Below, piece after piece: positions 15,431-17,345 of a stretch of DNA of 17,345 nucleotides. The position numbers and the translations under genes were made by a program. The stretch's first letter is position 1. Every line of letters begins with the position of its first letter. Where the stretch lies: contig DIYS01000022.1 in assembly GCA_002429115.1 (NCBI GenBank), forward strand, positions 1 through 17,345, written 5' to 3'. The stretch comes from Saccharicrinis sp. UBA6048 (lineage in GTDB: Bacteria; Bacteroidota; Bacteroidia; Bacteroidales; Marinilabiliaceae). The notes beneath the pieces were generated by a model. The model did not search any database. It was given only the letters and a program-made list of their open reading frames with translations, and had not been told where the DNA came from.

Positions 15431-15800
15431 ATAGCAAGCCGGTCTATCGCTGTTAATGCAGTTTAACAGAGGAAAGTCTGGGCAATATAGAGCACCGTAC
15501 TTCTGAACAGGAAGAAGCTTGTGAGAGCTTAGTAGTGTAGCAGAAAATAACCGCCTTAGGGTAAGGGTGAAAAGGTGAGGTAAGAGCTCACCAATAGGGT
15601 AGGTAACTATCTTAGTTGTACGCCTTGCGGATTGCAAGACCATGTATATCATAATTCCGAAAGGAGCAGAGCTGCTCGCTTTGTTTTGAAAAAAGTTGTG
15701 AGGGGTAGGTCGCTCGAGATTACAGGTGACTGTAATTCAAGACAAATGATAGACACTCCATTGGAGGACAGGACCCGGCTTATAGGCTTGCTATTTTTTC
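15431..15800 (+). ncRNA. rnpB: RNase P RNA, bacterial type A
   Basis: This is the catalytic RNA that matures tRNA 5' ends. The conserved region CR-I is present as GAGGAAAGTCTGGGCA (15469-15484), and the 3' conserved block ACAGGACCCGGCTTATAG is at 15768-15785. Internal landmarks include AACCGCC near 15549, GGTGAGGTAAGAGCTCACC (about 15573-15591) and the closing P1 helix, ATAGCAAGCC (15431-15440) pairing perfectly with GGCTTGCTAT (15785-15794). The total of about 370 nt is normal for the class. Two small departures from the usual text are visible: T instead of C in CR-I (GTCTGGG), giving a U-G pair in helix P4, and GG for GA in the 3' block. It has its own promoter and terminator, and the yihY-type gene starts about 30 nt later. 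Confidence 0.95.
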
Positions 15801-15807
15801 TTTTTTT
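15785..15807 (+). terminator. rnpB terminator (P1 3' strand plus T-tract)
   Basis: The 3' strand of P1 (15785-15794) runs directly into TTTTTT, C, TTTTTTT (15794-15807). The P1 helix and this tract together form the likely intrinsic terminator, so no separate hairpin is needed. Confidence 0.75.
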
Positions 15808-15826
15808 AACCTGACTATTTGAATTT

Positions 15827-17125
15827 ATGAAGGGTGCTATAGCAAAGATCATCCATTATTTAAATGAGGAAATATGGCGCGTACGTGCCGATCAGACACC
15901 TCGACAGCAGTTTTTTCTTATTCGTACCATACGGACTTTCTATTTAGCGGTAAAGGGATTCATCGAAGATCATTGTGCACAAAAGGCAGCCGCATTATCC
16001 TTTTATTCTCTTATTTCAATTGTTCCTGTGGCGGCCCTTGCTTTTGGTATTGCCAAGGGATTTGGTTTGGATAAGAAATTAAGCTCCTTGCTGGAAACCC
16101 ATATGGAGGGTCAGGCAGAAATTATTCAGAATGTCAGCCGGTTTGCCACGAGTTACCTTGAGGCTACTCCGGGTGGCAATTTAGCTGGTATTGGTTTGGC
16201 TATCTTATTGTGGTCGGTTCTGCAGGTGTTTAGTAATATTGAAATATCTTTTAATCAAATATGGAAGGTGAAGCAGTCGCGAAGTATGCTTCGTAAATTC
16301 AGTGATTTTATGTCACTGATGTTCGTTGGCATCTTAACAGTTGCTTCATCTGGTGGTATGATTATCCTGATCACAAATCGCTTAAATGCCTTTGGTATCA
16401 ATATTCAATGGCTGATTCCTGTGGCCTCGTACATTATTATTTGGAGTGTTTTCGGTCTATTGCTGTCCATTATGCCCAATGCCAGGGTGAAACCGCTTTC
16501 GGCTATTTTCGGTGGCATTGTCGCAGGTACAATGTTTCAGCTCTTACAATTGGGGTATTTTCATTTCCAAAAAATGGTAACCAGCTACAATGTTATTTAC
16601 GGAACATTTGCTGCCTTGCCTTTATTTATGATGTGGATGAATTTTAGCTGGCTGATTGTCCTCTTTGGTGCTGAATTGACCTTTGCACATCAAAATGCTC
16701 AGAGTTACGAATTTGACTCGGATATAAAGAATATAAGCTATTCCTACAAGCGTTTACTTCTTATATTTATTGTAGAGCGAGTAGTTAAGCGTTTTGATAT
16801 TGGCGAAAAAGCTTATAATAATCTGGAACTATCATTGGAATTGAAGCTGCCTTTACGATTGGTTAACGAGTTGTTGTATAAGCTTGTTGAAAGTAATGTT
16901 TTCAATGAAATAGCCTACGATGATACAAAGGATACGTTCTATCAGCCTGCAATGAATATTAACAAGTTGACAATCGTTAAAGTAGTTAATATGATTGATG
17001 AACACGGTACTGAGGATATACACTATGAAGAGTCGGACGACCTCGACAAAATTAAGCATGCCCTTGAAGTGCTGGATACTAAAATGCAGAACAGCAGTTC
17101 TAACTTGTTGCTAAAAGATATTTAA
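15827..17125 (+). CDS. YihY/BrkB-family inner-membrane protein
   Basis: The 432-aa polytopic membrane protein has a basic N-terminal arm (1-35). The YihY/BrkB domain (about 36-295) has about six hydrophobic segments: the first after CAQKAAALSFYSLISIVPVA (55-74), and the last in the family-typical stretch YGTFAALPLFMMWMNFSWLI, closing with LFGAEL. Residues about 300-432 are a soluble tail with winged-helix-like features (ELKLPLRLVNELLYKLVES) and an acidic end. The tail makes it longer than the classical E. coli YihY and is common in Bacteroidota members. The family was once called RNase BN by mistake; its real role is unclear, with envelope or transport functions proposed. It starts 20 nt after the rnpB terminator. 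The start ATG follows an A/T-rich stretch without Shine-Dalgarno. Part of its transcription may come from read-through of rnpB. Confidence 0.92.
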   Translation: MKGAIAKIIHYLNEEIWRVRADQTPRQQFFLIRTIRTFYLAVKGFIEDHCAQKAAALSFYSLISIVPVAALAFGIAKGFGLDKKLSSLLETHMEGQAEIIQNVSRFATSYLEATPGGNLAGIGLAILLWSVLQVFSNIEISFNQIWKVKQSRSMLRKFSDFMSLMFVGILTVASSGGMIILITNRLNAFGINIQWLIPVASYIIIWSVFGLLLSIMPNARVKPLSAIFGGIVAGTMFQLLQLGYFHFQKMVTSYNVIYGTFAALPLFMMWMNFSWLIVLFGAELTFAHQNAQSYEFDSDIKNISYSYKRLLLIFIVERVVKRFDIGEKAYNNLELSLELKLPLRLVNELLYKLVESNVFNEIAYDDTKDTFYQPAMNINKLTIVKVVNMIDEHGTEDIHYEESDDLDKIKHALEVLDTKMQNSSSNLLLKDI

Positions 17126-17167
17126 TTAATGGTTAATGATTAGTTGTTAGTGATTAATTATTAATGA
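17126..17167. repeat. Six degenerate 7-bp tandem repeats
   Basis: Directly after the yihY-type stop codon the sequence divides into TTAATGG, TTAATGA, TTAGTTG, TTAGTGA, TTAATTA and TTAATGA with a strict 7-nt period (consensus TTARTGA). The phase is kept without a single insertion. Short tandem heptamers of this kind (STRRs) are described in cyanobacteria; their role here is unknown. Confidence 0.7.
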
Positions 17168-17268
17168 TGAGAGCTTTTGATTTTAATGGCAGATAGGAGT
17201 AATATCTAACCACCTAGAGAGAAGTGCGACGAAATTCCAGATACTTTAATCGGATCAATTGATATTTC

Positions 17269-17339
17269 TGTGGAGAATTTTCTCATAAAGACAAAATAAT
17301 CTCGTAATAAAAGTATGGAACAAGGTATCCGTCTCCACA
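17269..17339. repeat. 8-bp inverted repeat at the right edge
   Basis: TGTGGAGA (17269-17276) is the exact reverse complement of TCTCCACA (17332-17339), enclosing 55 nt of A/T-rich DNA. It could be the base of a structured RNA or the end of an element continuing past the window. Nothing else between 17168 and 17345 resembles a gene. Confidence 0.35.
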
Positions 17340-17345
17340 ATAACG

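Noticed and set aside
15632..15852. Open frames of 60-67 codons over the rnpB 3' half on both strands
   Set aside because: The stretch is the RNase P RNA gene, and the frames run across its conserved 3' block and terminator.
1..17345. CRISPR array, insertion sequence or phage integration site
   Set aside because: No regularly spaced identical repeats, transposase or integrase frame was seen; the repeats present are adhesin domains and short intergenic motifs.

Overview
The window most resembles a chromosomal segment of a Bacteroidota bacterium, probably a gliding or surface-colonising member of the Bacteroidales/Marinilabiliales. The grounds are a type IX secretion (T9SS) locus with a gliding-type C-terminal sorting domain, a PorP/SprF protein and a PorE-like OmpA protein. 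The genes lack Shine-Dalgarno sequences, and a TAnnTTTG-type -7 element sits before rnpB. All genes I support lie on the plus strand. I cannot name the species.

Layout. Positions 1-159 hold a nested imperfect inverted repeat and no supportable gene. 160-1173 encodes a DUF2027-type protein with a C-terminal Smr domain, followed by a clear hairpin terminator. 1485-2144 and 2698-3360 encode two paralogous helical proteins of 219 and 220 aa with no function I can assign. Each contains the same Y/W...KIA(4x)P..L..LGI-like motif twice. They are separated by a strong terminator and a block of about 300 bp with only about 13% G+C.

3655-15409 looks like one transcription unit of four exported proteins. 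The first is a 2,691-aa multi-repeat surface protein ending in a type B T9SS sorting domain. It is followed by a PorP/SprF-family outer-membrane protein, a PorE-like protein (TPR, PD40 propeller, regulatory-like domain, OmpA) and a small periplasmic protein with two SPOR-like repeats. The likely logic is a dedicated set: a giant adhesin is exported by T9SS, its SprF-type partner retains or delivers it at the cell surface, and the OmpA-like and SPOR-like proteins act at the periplasmic/peptidoglycan side.

15431-15800 is the RNase P RNA gene (rnpB), with a promoter right behind the last T9SS-locus gene and an intrinsic terminator formed by its own P1 helix. 15827-17125 encodes a YihY/BrkB-family inner-membrane protein. 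Its stop codon is followed directly by six degenerate heptamer repeats, and then by about 180 bp without a recognisable gene.

Main points for a second look: (1) the PorE-like OmpA domain carries Glu and Ile at the two positions that normally hold the peptidoglycan-binding Asp and Arg; (2) the giant adhesin contains a tandem duplication of a three-domain block; (3) the two-repeat helical paralogue pair is uncharacterised; (4) TGTGA/TCACA half-sites cluster before the adhesin operon; (5) the heptamer array abuts the yihY stop.
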